Counted from the stretch's first letter, positions 42,664 through 51,303 are shown. The stretch is 64,000 nucleotides of DNA from Streptomyces sp. NBC_00390 (GCF_036057275.1 NZ_CP107945.1:5952001-6016000), one strand, 5' to 3'. Numbers and translations are program-made. Notes: a model not told the origin generated them from the letters alone.

Positions 42664-43820
42664 CGACCTCGCGCCGCCCCGGCAGCACCCCGGGGAATCC
42701 GTCCACCGGACAGCAGCCGGCCGTGCCCCCGGCCCGGTCGGCCACGGACCTGGCCAAGACGGAACACCTCGTGCTGGACGGCGTCCTGACCGCCGAGCAG
42801 GCCGCCGAGACCGTCGCCGGCATCCTCGCCGGGCAGCGCACCGACGGTGCGATCCCGTGGTTCCGTGGGCACCACCTCGACCCGTGGGACCACACCGAGG
42901 CCGCCATGGCCCTGGACGTGGCCGGCGAGCACGAGGCGGCGGCCCGCGCGTACGAGTGGCTGGCCCGGCACCAGAACGAGGACGGCTCCTGGTACGCCGC
43001 CTACCACGACGGCAACGCCGACGAGCCCACCGACCTCGGTCGCGAGTCCAACTTCGTCGCCTACATCGCTGTTGGCGTCTGGCACCACTATCTGTCCACC
43101 GGCGACGATGCCTTCCTCGACCGCATGTGGCCCGTCGTGTACGCCGCCGTCGAGTTCGTGCTGGAGCTGCAGCAGAGCGGCGGCCAGATCGGCTGGAAGC
43201 GCGAGCCGGACGGCACGGCCGTCAACGACGCGCTGCTGACCGGCAGTTCCTCGATCCACCAGGCGCTGCGCTGTGCACTGGCGATCGCGGAGGAACGCGA
43301 GGAGCCGCAGCCCGACTGGGAGCTCGCCGCGGGCGCGCTCGCCCACGCGATCTGCCACCACCCCGAGCGCTTCCTCGACAAGGACCGCTACTCCATGGAC
43401 TGGTACTACCCGGTCCTGGGCGGCGCGGTCACGGGAGCCGCGGCCACGACCCGTATCGAGGAGCGCTGGAACGACTTCGTCGTACCCGGCCTCGGCGTGC
43501 GGTGCGTCCTGCCCAACCCGTGGGTGACCGGCGGCGAGAGCTGTGAACTGGCACTGGCGCTGTGGGCGATGGGCGAGTCCGACCGGGCGCTGGAGATCCT
43601 CCAGTCCATCCAGCACCTGCGCGCCGAGGGCGGCATGTACTGGACGGGGTACGTCTTCGAGGGCAACCAGGCGATGTGGCCGGAGGAACTGACCACCTGG
43701 ACGGCAGGTTCGCTGCTGCTCGCGGTCGCGGTACTGGGCGGCGACGAGGCCACGACGGCGGTCTTCGGCGGCGAGCGCCTGCCGCGGGGGCTGGCGCCGG
43801 ACTGCTGCGGAGTGGGCTGA
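42660..43820 (+). CDS. Prenyltransferase-like alpha/alpha-barrel protein
   Basis: 386 residues. A Pro/Ser-rich N-terminus of about 40 aa precedes a helical (alpha/alpha)6-type toroid with DGAIPWFRGHHLDPWDHTEAAMAL, EWLARHQNEDGSWYAAYHDG and WVTGGESCELALALWAMG. It is commonly labelled prenyltransferase in Streptomyces, but no DxDD or DDxxD motif is visible. A glycoside-hydrolase-like or lipid-binding barrel is equally possible. The start GTG overlaps the methyltransferase stop. Confidence 0.8.
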   Translation: MTTSRRPGSTPGNPSTGQQPAVPPARSATDLAKTEHLVLDGVLTAEQAAETVAGILAGQRTDGAIPWFRGHHLDPWDHTEAAMALDVAGEHEAAARAYEWLARHQNEDGSWYAAYHDGNADEPTDLGRESNFVAYIAVGVWHHYLSTGDDAFLDRMWPVVYAAVEFVLELQQSGGQIGWKREPDGTAVNDALLTGSSSIHQALRCALAIAEEREEPQPDWELAAGALAHAICHHPERFLDKDRYSMDWYYPVLGGAVTGAAATTRIEERWNDFVVPGLGVRCVLPNPWVTGGESCELALALWAMGESDRALEILQSIQHLRAEGGMYWTGYVFEGNQAMWPEELTTWTAGSLLLAVAVLGGDEATTAVFGGERLPRGLAPDCCGVG

Positions 43821-43860
43821 GCCGGGGCGGTGCGGTAGGGCGGGGCCGCTGCGCGGGGCT

Positions 43861-44115
43861 TGTTCCCCACCCCGCCCTCCCCGAACTGGGGGCGAGCCCC
43901 CAGACCCCCGTACGGCCTGAGGTGGGGGTACCTCCCACGCCCGCAGGGCGTAGGGGGAGTGTCCTCAATCGCCGGACGGGCTGCTTTTGCCGGATGCGCC
44001 GACAAAATGCAGCCCCGCCGGCGTTTGAGGCGCGGGGTCTGGGTCGGAGCCCCAGTTCGGGGTGGGGGCACCTCCCACGGCCGCCAGGCCGTAGGGGGAG
44101 GGCGGGGTGGGGGAA
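43861..44115. mobile_element. Palindromic intergenic repeat (MITE-like), GC-rich
   Basis: A 255-bp gene-free segment bounded by about 20-bp inverted repeats (TTCCCCACCCCGCCCTCCCC and its complement at the right end), with nested inverted blocks around CCCAGTTCGGGG and CCTCCCAC. No ORF is supported. It resembles widespread Streptomyces intergenic repeats and may also act as a bidirectional terminator. Confidence 0.6.
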
Positions 44116-44129
44116 GGCACCCCCTACCG

Positions 44130-44420
44130 CTACCGCCTCCGCAGCTGCCCCGCCACCGCGTGCCCCGCGAACAGGTACACGACCGCCGCGAGACCGTAGC
44201 CGGACACCACCCGCGCCCATGCCTCGTCGAAGGTGAACAGGTCGTACGACCAACCGGCCAGCCAGCGGGCCGAGTCCTGCACGAAGCCCACCAGCGCATT
44301 GGCGCGGTTGGCGTCCAGCAGGTACATGAGAATCCACAGGCCGATGATGACGGCCATGACGTCCGCGACGACCACGATGATTCTGGCCGCGAGCAATCCG
44401 TTGCTTTGACGTGTACTCAT
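44130..44420 (-). CDS. Small two-helix membrane protein
   Basis: 96 residues, starting MSTRQSNGLLAARIIVV. Helix 1 is about 10-34 (VVVADVMAVIIGLWILMYLL) and helix 2 about 69-90 (VVSGYGLAAVVYLFAGHAV), with an amphipathic loop between them. It starts at 44420 with GAGGG upstream; the longer frame is rejected. It resembles small integral membrane proteins common in actinobacteria; no function is known. It is divergent from the lipoprotein gene at 44531. Confidence 0.75.
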   Translation of the reverse strand: MSTRQSNGLLAARIIVVVADVMAVIIGLWILMYLLDANRANALVGFVQDSARWLAGWSYDLFTFDEAWARVVSGYGLAAVVYLFAGHAVAGQLRRR

Positions 44421-44530
44421 GGCCCTCGTCTTGCCGCTTGTGCGCGTGTGAAACCCGTACGGGTGAACCCAGGTGGCACTCCGGCGGCCCCGGGGAGAGC
44501 CTCGAAGGCAGTCTGCCCCGGAGGTCGGCC

Positions 44531-45085
44531 GTGCCCGTGCCCAGTACACCGAACGCACCGATACGCCGCGCCCTCGTGGCGCTGATGTTGTGCTGCGCCC
44601 TGTTCGGCGGGGCAACAGCGTGCGGCGGCGACGGATCCGACGCGGGCGCGTCCGCGAGCCCCACCGCGTCGGCGGAGGCGCAGAAGTTCGCGAAGACCCG
44701 GTTCGTCGCCAACGCGGGCCTCGCGGCCGGGGCGACGTACCAGTGGATCGTGAAGCCCTACCGCGAGGGCAAGTTCAAGAAGGGCGCCGAGGGCCGCACC
44801 TTCGCCCTGGTCAAGGCCGGTCTCGCGGGCACGTTCGCGTACAACCGGCTCAAGGCCGCCACCGCGAACGCCAAGGCCGACCCCCTCCTCTCCAAGGCCG
44901 TCGCCCCGCTGACCGCCGGCATCGAGTCGCTGAAGGAGCTCGGCACCAAGCTGCGCAGCGGCCAGGCGAGCGCGGCCGACGTCGGTGCCTTCGAGTCCGT
45001 CATCAACGGTGTGAAGGAAGCGGGCAGGAGCGCCGGCGCCACGGTCACCGACCGGATCCCGACCACGTCCCAACTCGGCGGATGA
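44531..45085 (+). CDS. Lipoprotein, helical, unknown function
   Basis: 184 residues. Lipid-attachment signal RRALVALMLCCALFGGATAC with a lipobox-like GATA-C, then an Ala/Lys-rich helical body (KFAKTRFVANAGLAAGATYQWIVKPYREGKFKKG). The start GTG at 44531 is placed by GGAGG upstream and gives a proper signal peptide. Streptomyces homologues are hypothetical. It is convergent with the LLM oxidoreductase, 10 nt from its stop. Confidence 0.75.
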   Translation: MPVPSTPNAPIRRALVALMLCCALFGGATACGGDGSDAGASASPTASAEAQKFAKTRFVANAGLAAGATYQWIVKPYREGKFKKGAEGRTFALVKAGLAGTFAYNRLKAATANAKADPLLSKAVAPLTAGIESLKELGTKLRSGQASAADVGAFESVINGVKEAGRSAGATVTDRIPTTSQLGG

Positions 45086-45095
45086 CGCGTTCGTT

Positions 45096-46106
45096 TCAGC
45101 TGTTGAGCTCGGCGAGGACCCGCAGCGTGTCCGGGTCGGGGGCGGTGACCAGCAGATCCGTGACCGGTCCCTTGCGCCACAACTCCAGCCGCTCCGCGAT
45201 GCGTTCACGCGGTCCGACCAGCGAGATCTCGTCCGCGAAGGCGTCCGGCACCGCCAGTACCGCCTCCTGCTTCCGGCCCGCCAGGAACAGCTCCTGAATC
45301 CGGCGGGCCTCGGCCTCGTACCCCATGCGCGCCATCAGATCGGCGTGGAAGTTACGGCTCGCATGCCCCATGCCCCCGATGTAGAAGCCGAGCATCGCCT
45401 TCACCGGCAGAAGGCCCTCGGCGATGTCGTCGCAGACCCTGGCCCGGGCCATCGGCGCGATCATGAAACCGTCCCGTACGTCGGCGAGCGAGGCCGTGTA
45501 CACATCCGTCCGCAACGGAGACCAGTACAACGGCAGCCAGCCGTCGGCGATCCGTGTCGTCTGCGCGATGTTCTTCGGGCCCTCCGCGCCCAGCAGCAGC
45601 GGCAGATCGGCGCGCAGCGGATGGGTGATCGCCTTGAGCGGCTTTCCGGTGCCGGTGCCGTCATCCCCCGCGTACGGATGCGTGTGGAAGCGTCCCGACA
45701 GCTCCACCGGCCGCTCGCGGGCGAGGACTTGGCGGATGACGTCGACGTACTCACGGGTCGCGGTCAGCGGACTGCCCGGGAACGGGCGGCCGTACCAGCC
45801 CTCCACCACCTGCGGCCCGGACAGGCCGAGCCCCAGCATCATCCTGCCGTCGGACAGATGGTCCAGCGTCAGCGCGTGCATCGCGGTCGCGGTCGGGGTA
45901 CGGGCGGCCATCTGCGCCACCGCCGTGCCCAGCCGGATACGCGAGGTGTGCGCGGCGATCCAGGTGAGCGGGGTGAAGGCGTCGGAGCCCCAGGCCTCGG
46001 CCGTCCACACCGAGTGGTAGCCGAGCCGTTCGGCCTCGCGGGCCAGGGCGAGGTGGGAGGGGTCGGGGCCGCGGCCCCAGTAGCCGAGCGCGAGTCCGAG
46101 TCGCAT
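45096..46106 (-). CDS. LLM-class F420-dependent oxidoreductase
   Basis: 336 residues. TIM-barrel luciferase-like fold: MRLGLALGYWGRG, WTAEAWGSDAFTPLTWIAAHTSRIRLGTAV, LTLDHLSDGRMMLGLGLSGPQVVEGWYG, LLLGAEGPKNIA. From memory it resembles the M. tuberculosis Rv3520c group, which sits in the KstR-controlled sterol region. A link to the steroid genes here is therefore possible but unproven. No exact KstR motif is upstream; a TGACG-GTG-CGTCA palindrome is (46134-46146). Confidence 0.85.
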   Translation of the reverse strand: MRLGLALGYWGRGPDPSHLALAREAERLGYHSVWTAEAWGSDAFTPLTWIAAHTSRIRLGTAVAQMAARTPTATAMHALTLDHLSDGRMMLGLGLSGPQVVEGWYGRPFPGSPLTATREYVDVIRQVLARERPVELSGRFHTHPYAGDDGTGTGKPLKAITHPLRADLPLLLGAEGPKNIAQTTRIADGWLPLYWSPLRTDVYTASLADVRDGFMIAPMARARVCDDIAEGLLPVKAMLGFYIGGMGHASRNFHADLMARMGYEAEARRIQELFLAGRKQEAVLAVPDAFADEISLVGPRERIAERLELWRKGPVTDLLVTAPDPDTLRVLAELNS

Positions 46107-46133
46107 GGCCGGTCCTTCCCGCTTGCCACCTTT

Positions 46134-46146
46134 GACGGTGCGTCAG
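46134..46146. promoter_or_regulatory. Palindrome upstream of the LLM oxidoreductase
   Basis: TGACGGTGCGTCA, a perfect inverted repeat with a 3-bp centre, 27 bp upstream of the start codon. It may be a diverged version of TCTGA-N7-TCAGA (two mismatches) or belong to another TetR-type regulator. Confidence 0.4.
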
Positions 46147-46155
46147 GGTACGCCA

Positions 46156-46187
46156 ACGGCCCCCCGCCCGGAAGGGCGAGGGGCCGT
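46156..46187 (-). terminator. Terminator after the DUF5336-like gene
   Basis: ACGGCCCC / GGGGCCGT stem with an internal CGCCC/GGGCG extension, starting 18 nt past the stop codon at 46205 on the minus strand. Confidence 0.65.
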
Positions 46188-46204
46188 GAGGTGTCGCTGC
46201 GGGA

Positions 46205-47017
46205 TCAGCCGCGCTGGATGCCCGTGGTGTCCTGCAGGACGCCACGACGGCCGTCCTGCGTCTGGGCCACCAGGCCGGGGCCGCGCTGCTCCACCGCGAG
46301 GTACCAGGTACCCGGGGCGAGTTCGGCGATCGGGCTCGGCGAACCGTCCTCGCCGTACAGCGGACGGGCCACCGGCACCGCGAACCAGAACGGCGTGAAG
46401 TCCGAGGGCGCACCGCCCTGCTGCGGCTCGGGAGCGGCCGGAGCCGGCTGACCGCCCATGGGCTGGCCGCCGTACGGCTGGGCCCCACCAGGCTGGGCGC
46501 CGTAGGGCTGCTGCTGGGCACCCGGGTAGCCGTAGCCGCCGGCCTGCGGCTGCGCGCCGTAGGGCTGCGGGGCGGCGGGGCGGGGGGCGCCGACGAGGGG
46601 GGCCTTGAGAGCGGCCACGAGCGGGGAGGCGACGGCGCCGCCAGCGAGGGCGATGGTGGAGAGCAGGCCGAGGATCATGCCTGCACCCGCGTCGCCGGGC
46701 ATGTCGATGATGGTCCAGAACGCCGTCCAGACCGCGAACACGGTGAAGGCCACACCGAACTGGCCGAGGTCAAGGCCGGCAACCTTGCGACCCGGCATGC
46801 CGCGGCCCACGAGGATCAGAGCTGCGCCGATGACTCCCGAGAGGAACATGCTCATCAGGAGGCTGAGGGAGTCCCAGGCGTTGGCACTGTCGAAGTCCGA
46901 GCAGTCGACACCCGAGGGGCAGTCCACGCTGTTGAGGGCAAGGAACGAGGCGATGAACAGCACCACCGCTGCTCCGATCACCACGCCATCGCCTCGAGTG
47001 AGGGAGCGGATGTTCAC
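46205..47017 (-). CDS. DUF5336-like four-helix membrane protein with a Pro/Gln/Gly-rich tail
   Basis: 270 residues. Four transmembrane helices: about 13-29 (VVIGAAVVLFIASFLAL), 54-71, 84-104 (FGVAFTVFAVWTAFWTI) and 113-133. Between helices 1 and 2 is a loop with VDCPSGVDCSD cysteines. A roughly 70-residue AQPQAGGYGYPGAQQQPYGAQ-like low-complexity region follows, then a small C-terminal beta domain (FWFAVPVARPLYGED... WYLAVEQRG). It probably sits at the cell envelope. The family has no known function. Confidence 0.75.
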   Translation of the reverse strand: MNIRSLTRGDGVVIGAAVVLFIASFLALNSVDCPSGVDCSDFDSANAWDSLSLLMSMFLSGVIGAALILVGRGMPGRKVAGLDLGQFGVAFTVFAVWTAFWTIIDMPGDAGAGMILGLLSTIALAGGAVASPLVAALKAPLVGAPRPAAPQPYGAQPQAGGYGYPGAQQQPYGAQPGGAQPYGGQPMGGQPAPAAPEPQQGGAPSDFTPFWFAVPVARPLYGEDGSPSPIAELAPGTWYLAVEQRGPGLVAQTQDGRRGVLQDTTGIQRG

Positions 47018-47172
47018 GTGTAATTCCTTCGTCGTCGTCTCATCGGGGCGGTCGTCGCTGCCGCCTGTGCGGCGGTGTGCACGGACGTGGAGCTCGGGGG
47101 TGACTCCCCATCGTAGAGGTGAATCTATCGCCTGCCGGTTCCGGCCGTCTGCCGGGTATCGCAGTTACCGCG

Positions 47173-48111
47173 TCACTGGCCGAGGTAGCTGCTGATACCG
47201 TCCGCCATTCCCTGCGCCGCCTTCTGCCGCCAGCCCGGGTCGGTCAGCAGGGCAACGTCCTTGGGGTCACGCATGTTGCCGCATTCGATGAACACCTTGG
47301 GCACGTCGGACAGGTTGAGACCGCCGAGATCCTTGCGCACGTCCAACCCAGTGTTGCCGCCCACGTAGTTGGAGACCTGGCTGCCCGTCGCCCGTACGAA
47401 CTTTCCGACGATCCGCTCGCCCAGATCGCGCGAGGGGCCCACGATCTTCGAGGTGTCCGCGGTGCCGGACGTGACCAGGGCGGGGAGGATCACATGGAAG
47501 CCGCGGTTGCCGACCGCCGAGCCGTCGGCGTGAATGGAGATCACCGCGTCGGCCTCGGCCTTGTTGCCGAATCGTGCTCGTTCGTCGACGCACGGGCCGA
47601 AGGGGCGGTCGTTGTCGTGGGTGAATTCGACCCGTGCGCCCTGCTTTTCCAGGAGCTTGCGAAGGCGGTGTGAAACATCGAGGGTGAATTCGGCCTCGGT
47701 GTACCCGGCATTCGTGGCCGTGCCGGTTGTGTCGCATTCCTTGCTGTTCGTGCCGATGTCCACGAGACGGTTGATTTCCTGGGAATGGCGAAAATTGCCG
47801 GGGTTGTGTCCGGGGTCGATGACGACCACCTTGCCGGCCAGTGGCCCCGACGTGACCTTCGAGGGCGCCGGGGTGGAGGTGGGGGCGACGAGGGTGGGGG
47901 ACGGGGACGCCGGGGGCGTGGTGTCACCGGGCTTGCCCGCAGTGGTCGGGATCGTCGTCCCCTTGGGGGACTCGCTTCCCCCGGGGCCGCTCACCGCCTG
48001 CCACGCCAGCCAGCCCACCAAGGCCGTGGGCACCAGTGCGGCGGCCATGAGGAGACCGCGCCGGGAGCGGCGCGGTCCGGTGGCAGAGCTGTGGTTCTCG
48101 TCGTACGACAC
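47173..48111 (-). CDS. N-acetylmuramoyl-L-alanine amidase (Amidase_3), membrane-anchored
   Basis: 312 residues. N-terminal cytoplasmic Arg cluster and anchor helix (LLMAAALVPTALVGWLAWQAV), Pro/Ser/Thr linker, then the zinc amidase domain: VVVIDPGHNPGN (first His), EAEFTLDVSHRL (Glu ligand), VISIHADGSAVGNRGF (second His), and FIECGNMRDPKDV with the catalytic Glu. It cuts peptidoglycan stem peptides from MurNAc. The domain carries an insertion (TNSKECDTTGTATNAGY) with a Cys that could pair with GPCVDERA. It stands alone. Confidence 0.88.
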   Translation of the reverse strand: MSYDENHSSATGPRRSRRGLLMAAALVPTALVGWLAWQAVSGPGGSESPKGTTIPTTAGKPGDTTPPASPSPTLVAPTSTPAPSKVTSGPLAGKVVVIDPGHNPGNFRHSQEINRLVDIGTNSKECDTTGTATNAGYTEAEFTLDVSHRLRKLLEKQGARVEFTHDNDRPFGPCVDERARFGNKAEADAVISIHADGSAVGNRGFHVILPALVTSGTADTSKIVGPSRDLGERIVGKFVRATGSQVSNYVGGNTGLDVRKDLGGLNLSDVPKVFIECGNMRDPKDVALLTDPGWRQKAAQGMADGISSYLGQ

Positions 48112-48145
48112 GCTCGCGATGCTAGCCGGGCGCTGACCCGGTGGC

Positions 48146-48799
48146 TCAGATTCCCTGGCCCGTGCGGCGCAGGACGCGCAGGGAGTCGGTCGCCGAGACC
48201 TCGGTGAACGCTCCGGACTCCAGCGCCCGCAGGTAGATGCGGTACGGGGCCTGGCCGGTCCATTCGTCGACCGGGTCGGGGAAGACGTCGTGGATGACCA
48301 GCAGCCCGCCCTCGGCGACGTGCGGGGCCCAGCCCTCGTAGTCGTTCGTGGCGTGCTCGTCGGTGTGGCCGCCGTCGATGAACACCAGCCCGACCTTGCC
48401 GCCCCATGCCTTCGCGACCTGCGGGGAGCGCCCCACGACGGCGATCACGTGATCCTCCAGGCCCGCCTTGTGCAGCGTGCGGCGGAACGTGGGCAGCGTG
48501 TCCATGCGGCCGACCTCCGGGTCCACGACCGTCGGGTCGTGGTACTCCCAGCCCGGCTGCTGCTCCTCGCTGCCCCGGTGGTGGTCGACCGTGATCGCGG
48601 TGGTCCCGGCCTCGCGGGCCGCGTCGGCGAGCAGGATCGTGGACCGCCCGCAGTACGTCCCGACCTCCAGCAGCGGCAGCCCGAGCGTGCCCGCGTCGGC
48701 TGCGGCGGCGTACAGGGCGAGCCCTTCGCCGACGGGCATGAACCCCTTGGCGGCCTCGAAGGCGGCGAGGATCTCGGGCTTCGGGGTGGCGGCGGCCAT
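48146..48799 (-). CDS. Class I SAM-dependent methyltransferase (Methyltransf_24-like)
   Basis: 217 residues. LLEVGTYCGRSTILLADAAREAG is motif I. ITVDHHRGSEEQQPGWEYHDP follows, and LVFIDGGHTDEHATNDYEGWAPHVAEGGLLVIHDVF carries the acidic and DGxH motifs of this rSAM-independent family. The ATG at 48799 has AGGAGG 7 nt upstream, better than the upstream ATG at 48838. The acceptor is unknown. It is divergent from the second Scr1-like gene. Confidence 0.85.
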   Translation of the reverse strand: MAAATPKPEILAAFEAAKGFMPVGEGLALYAAAADAGTLGLPLLEVGTYCGRSTILLADAAREAGTTAITVDHHRGSEEQQPGWEYHDPTVVDPEVGRMDTLPTFRRTLHKAGLEDHVIAVVGRSPQVAKAWGGKVGLVFIDGGHTDEHATNDYEGWAPHVAEGGLLVIHDVFPDPVDEWTGQAPYRIYLRALESGAFTEVSATDSLRVLRRTGQGI

Positions 48800-48959
48800 G
48801 CGTGGGTCCTCCTGAGCGGGTGGTGCGGGTTGGGCCATGGTGCCCTACGGGCGGGTGGCTTCCGGGGTCGAGGTCGGTTGCGTGATTCACATCACCTGCG
48901 CGCAGCGCTTTGGTTACGCTCGGCGACGAGTCAGAAGCACAACGGGGGTGACCGTCGCC

Positions 48960-49808
48960 ATGGTCCACATTCGCGACCTCGATCCCAGCGCCTCGCCGCT
49001 GGACTACTACGGCTTCGAGCTGCGCCGCCGGCGGGAAGAGGCGGGCCTCAGACAAGGGCAGCTGGGTTCGATCATCTTCTGTACAGGCTCGCTGGTCGGC
49101 CAGATCGAGACGGCGAGGAAGGTTCCGACGCGGGACTTCAGCGAGCGGGTGGACGCGGCGCTGGGGACGGACGGGCTGTTCTCGCGGCTGGTGGGGCTGG
49201 TGCTGCGGAGCCAGTTACCGAACTGGTTCCAGCCCTATGCGGAGATGGAGTCGAAGGCGGCGTACATCTCCACGTATCAGGCGCAGTTGGTCTACGGGTT
49301 GTTGCAGACGGAGCAGTACGCGCGCGCCGTGCTCGGGGTGCGGTCGGTGGACGGCCTCGACGCCAAGGTGGCGGCGCGCATGGAGCGGCAGCGCATCCTG
49401 GACCGTGAGACGCCGCCGTTGATGTGGGTGGTGCTCAGCGAGGCCGTGCTGCACCAGGGGATCGGCGGCCGCGAGGTCATGCGGAACCAGCTCGCCCACC
49501 TGCTGGGGCTGCGCGGGCGGGAATGGGTGAAGGTGCAGATCCTTCCCTTCGAGACCGGGGCGCATGCCGGACTGCCGGGCACGTTCAACCTGCTGCGCTT
49601 CGAGGACGACCCCGACCTCGTCTACACCGAGGACTTCGTCCAGGGTCATATGACGGCCAATCCGGCGGCTCTCAGGGAGGGTTCACTCCGTTACGATCAC
49701 TTGCAGGCCGCCGCGCTCTCCGTGGAGGATTCCGCGGCACTGATCGCCCGCGTACTGGAGGAACGGTATGGACACCAACCTGGGCCTGACGGGCGCATGC
49801 TGGCGTAA
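48960..49808 (+). CDS. Scr1-like XRE regulator (HTH + DUF5753), copy 2
   Basis: 282 residues, clearly paralogous to the 6449 gene. Shared stretches include ASPLDYYGFELRR, CTGSLVGQIETARK, ERVDAALGTDGL, GLVLRSQLP and SLRYDHLQAAALS. HTH is at about 20-52. The N-terminus starts at ATG 48960 by alignment with copy 1 (GTG 48948 is an alternative). It overlaps the DUF397 gene by 41 nt. It differs from copy 1 mainly in the DUF5753 ligand-facing part, suggesting a different partner specificity. No adjacent anti-sigma-like ATPase here. Confidence 0.9.
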   Translation: MVHIRDLDPSASPLDYYGFELRRRREEAGLRQGQLGSIIFCTGSLVGQIETARKVPTRDFSERVDAALGTDGLFSRLVGLVLRSQLPNWFQPYAEMESKAAYISTYQAQLVYGLLQTEQYARAVLGVRSVDGLDAKVAARMERQRILDRETPPLMWVVLSEAVLHQGIGGREVMRNQLAHLLGLRGREWVKVQILPFETGAHAGLPGTFNLLRFEDDPDLVYTEDFVQGHMTANPAALREGSLRYDHLQAAALSVEDSAALIARVLEERYGHQPGPDGRMLA

Positions 49809-50115
49809 GTCGACCTACAGCGGCGACACGGGTGGCGACTGCATCGAGTGCGCCCCCCTCGGCACCGCCGCCTGGCGCAAGTCCTCGTACAGCTCCGACA
49901 CGGGCGGCGACTGCATCGAGTGCGCCCCCCTCGGCGCCGCCGCCTGGCGCAAGTCCTCCTACAGCGGCGACACCGGAGGCGACTGCATCGAAGTCGCCCC
50001 CCTCACCCCCCACATCGCCGTCCGCGACTCCAAGAACCCCGACGGCCCCGCCTTCCTCGCCACCCCCGCCGCCTTCGCGGCCTTCGTCGCAGCCGCGGCC
50101 GAGGGCGTCGTCTGA
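49768..50115 (+). CDS. DUF397 protein with three tandem modules
   Basis: 115 residues. The W-R-K-S-(S/T)-Y-S-x-D-T-G-G-D-C-I-E core appears three times (about residues 12, 36 and 60) at a 24-residue period, with near-identical DNA between modules. The usual C-terminus (HIAVRDSKNPDGPAFL... FAAFVAAAA) follows once. Copy 1 at 7257 has two modules; the typical DUF397 protein has one. It overlaps and is coupled to the Scr1-like gene. Confidence 0.88.
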   Translation: MDTNLGLTGACWRKSTYSGDTGGDCIECAPLGTAAWRKSSYSSDTGGDCIECAPLGAAAWRKSSYSGDTGGDCIEVAPLTPHIAVRDSKNPDGPAFLATPAAFAAFVAAAAEGVV

Positions 50116-50203
50116 CGCGATGCCGGGGCGGCGTGGGCCGCCATACGGGGGACCCTCGTGTCAGCGGGCGGAGCTGCCACCCCGTAACGGGAAGCTCGGC
50201 GGC

Positions 50204-50440
50204 ATGGATGCCGCACTCGACGCCGTACGGCACGCCCTGTCCCTCACCGGGTCCATGGCGTGGGAGATCACCTGGGCCCTGATCCTGGGCTTCACACTGT
50301 CCGCCGTCGTGCAGGCGGTGGTCCGCAAGTCCACCGTCGTGTCCCTCCTCGGCGTACCGGCGGCGTGGGCATGCTCCGCGCCATGGGCGGCGCCCCCGGC
50401 GCCTGAATGTCCTGTCCTGCTGAACCTTTGCGAGAGGTGA
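50204..50440 (+). pseudogene. Truncated permease (DUF318/YraQ-like), N-terminal remnant
   Basis: The first ~50 residues (LDAVRHALSLTGSMAWEITW, FTLSAVVQAVVRKSTVVSLLG) match the start of DUF318-type permeases. The frame then runs into unrelated sequence and stops after 78 codons, where a full protein would be over 300 residues. The remainder of the gene is absent downstream. Confidence 0.7.
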
Positions 50441-50533
50441 CGCTGCTCAGGCGGGACGCGGCGCCGGCCGCCGGCGGACGCAGATGCCCGATATCTGGTG
50501 GTGGACAGTGTCGAGGCCCGTGATGATGCCCGC

Positions 50534-51145
50534 ATGGACTTGGATGAGCACGCGGGCGACGAAGCGGTGACCCGGTGGACGCGGTCGACCATCTATCCCG
50601 ACATGTGGGTCGACCCGGACGACGACCCGCGCGAGACGGATGTCAGAGCTGTCGATGAACGCAGCATCCTGCTCGACCACCTGCGCAGCTACCGCCTCAC
50701 CCTGGAAATGAAGTGCGCGGGCCTGGACGCCGAACAGATGGCCCGGCGCTCCGTACCGCCGTCCACGATGTCCCTGCTCGGGCTGGTACGGCACCTGACC
50801 GAGGAGGAACGGCGCTTTCGCCGGGTGATGGCCGGTGAGGACGCGCCGAAGCTGTACCGCACCGACGAAGACCGCGACGGCGACTTCAACGGCGCGATCG
50901 CCGACCCGGCGGTCGTGGAGGACGCCTGGCGGCAGTGGCGGGCAGAGGTGGAACTCGCCGACCGGTTCCTGGCCGGCGTCACCGACCTCGGCACCCGGAA
51001 CGCCGGCTCCTCCGACCTCGGCCCCGAACCCGGTGGGGACGAGCAGCTCCGCGACGTCCTGGTGGCGCAGATCGCGGAGTACGCGCGGCACTGCGGCCAC
51101 GCCGACTTCCTGCGCGAGCGGATCGACGGCCGAGTAGGCCAATGA
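50534..51145 (+). CDS. DinB-superfamily protein (DUF664, mycothiol-transferase-like)
   Basis: 203 residues. DUF664 signatures: LLDHLRSYRLTLEMKCAGLDAEQMARRSVPPSTMSLLGLVRHLTEEERRFRRVM, with the metal-binding His in VRHLT, and later YARHCGHADFLRERIDG with two His. Three-His metal site as in DinB/MST enzymes. These use mycothiol as thiol donor in actinobacteria. The start is uncertain: ATG 50534 is chosen, GTG 50498 is possible; neither has a strong ribosome binding site. Confidence 0.85.
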   Translation: MDLDEHAGDEAVTRWTRSTIYPDMWVDPDDDPRETDVRAVDERSILLDHLRSYRLTLEMKCAGLDAEQMARRSVPPSTMSLLGLVRHLTEEERRFRRVMAGEDAPKLYRTDEDRDGDFNGAIADPAVVEDAWRQWRAEVELADRFLAGVTDLGTRNAGSSDLGPEPGGDEQLRDVLVAQIAEYARHCGHADFLRERIDGRVGQ

Positions 51146-51303
51146 TCACTGCTCCCCGGTACACCGGGTGGCCTGACGCCAGGTTCGTCCGCAAGGTGAC
51201 GCGGGACCTCGCGGGATCCCTCGCAACCCGTGCCCGGACTTCGCGGGGCTCACTGGGACCGGACACCCCCGGCGCCTGAACGCATCCGCAGATCCGCAGT
51301 ATT

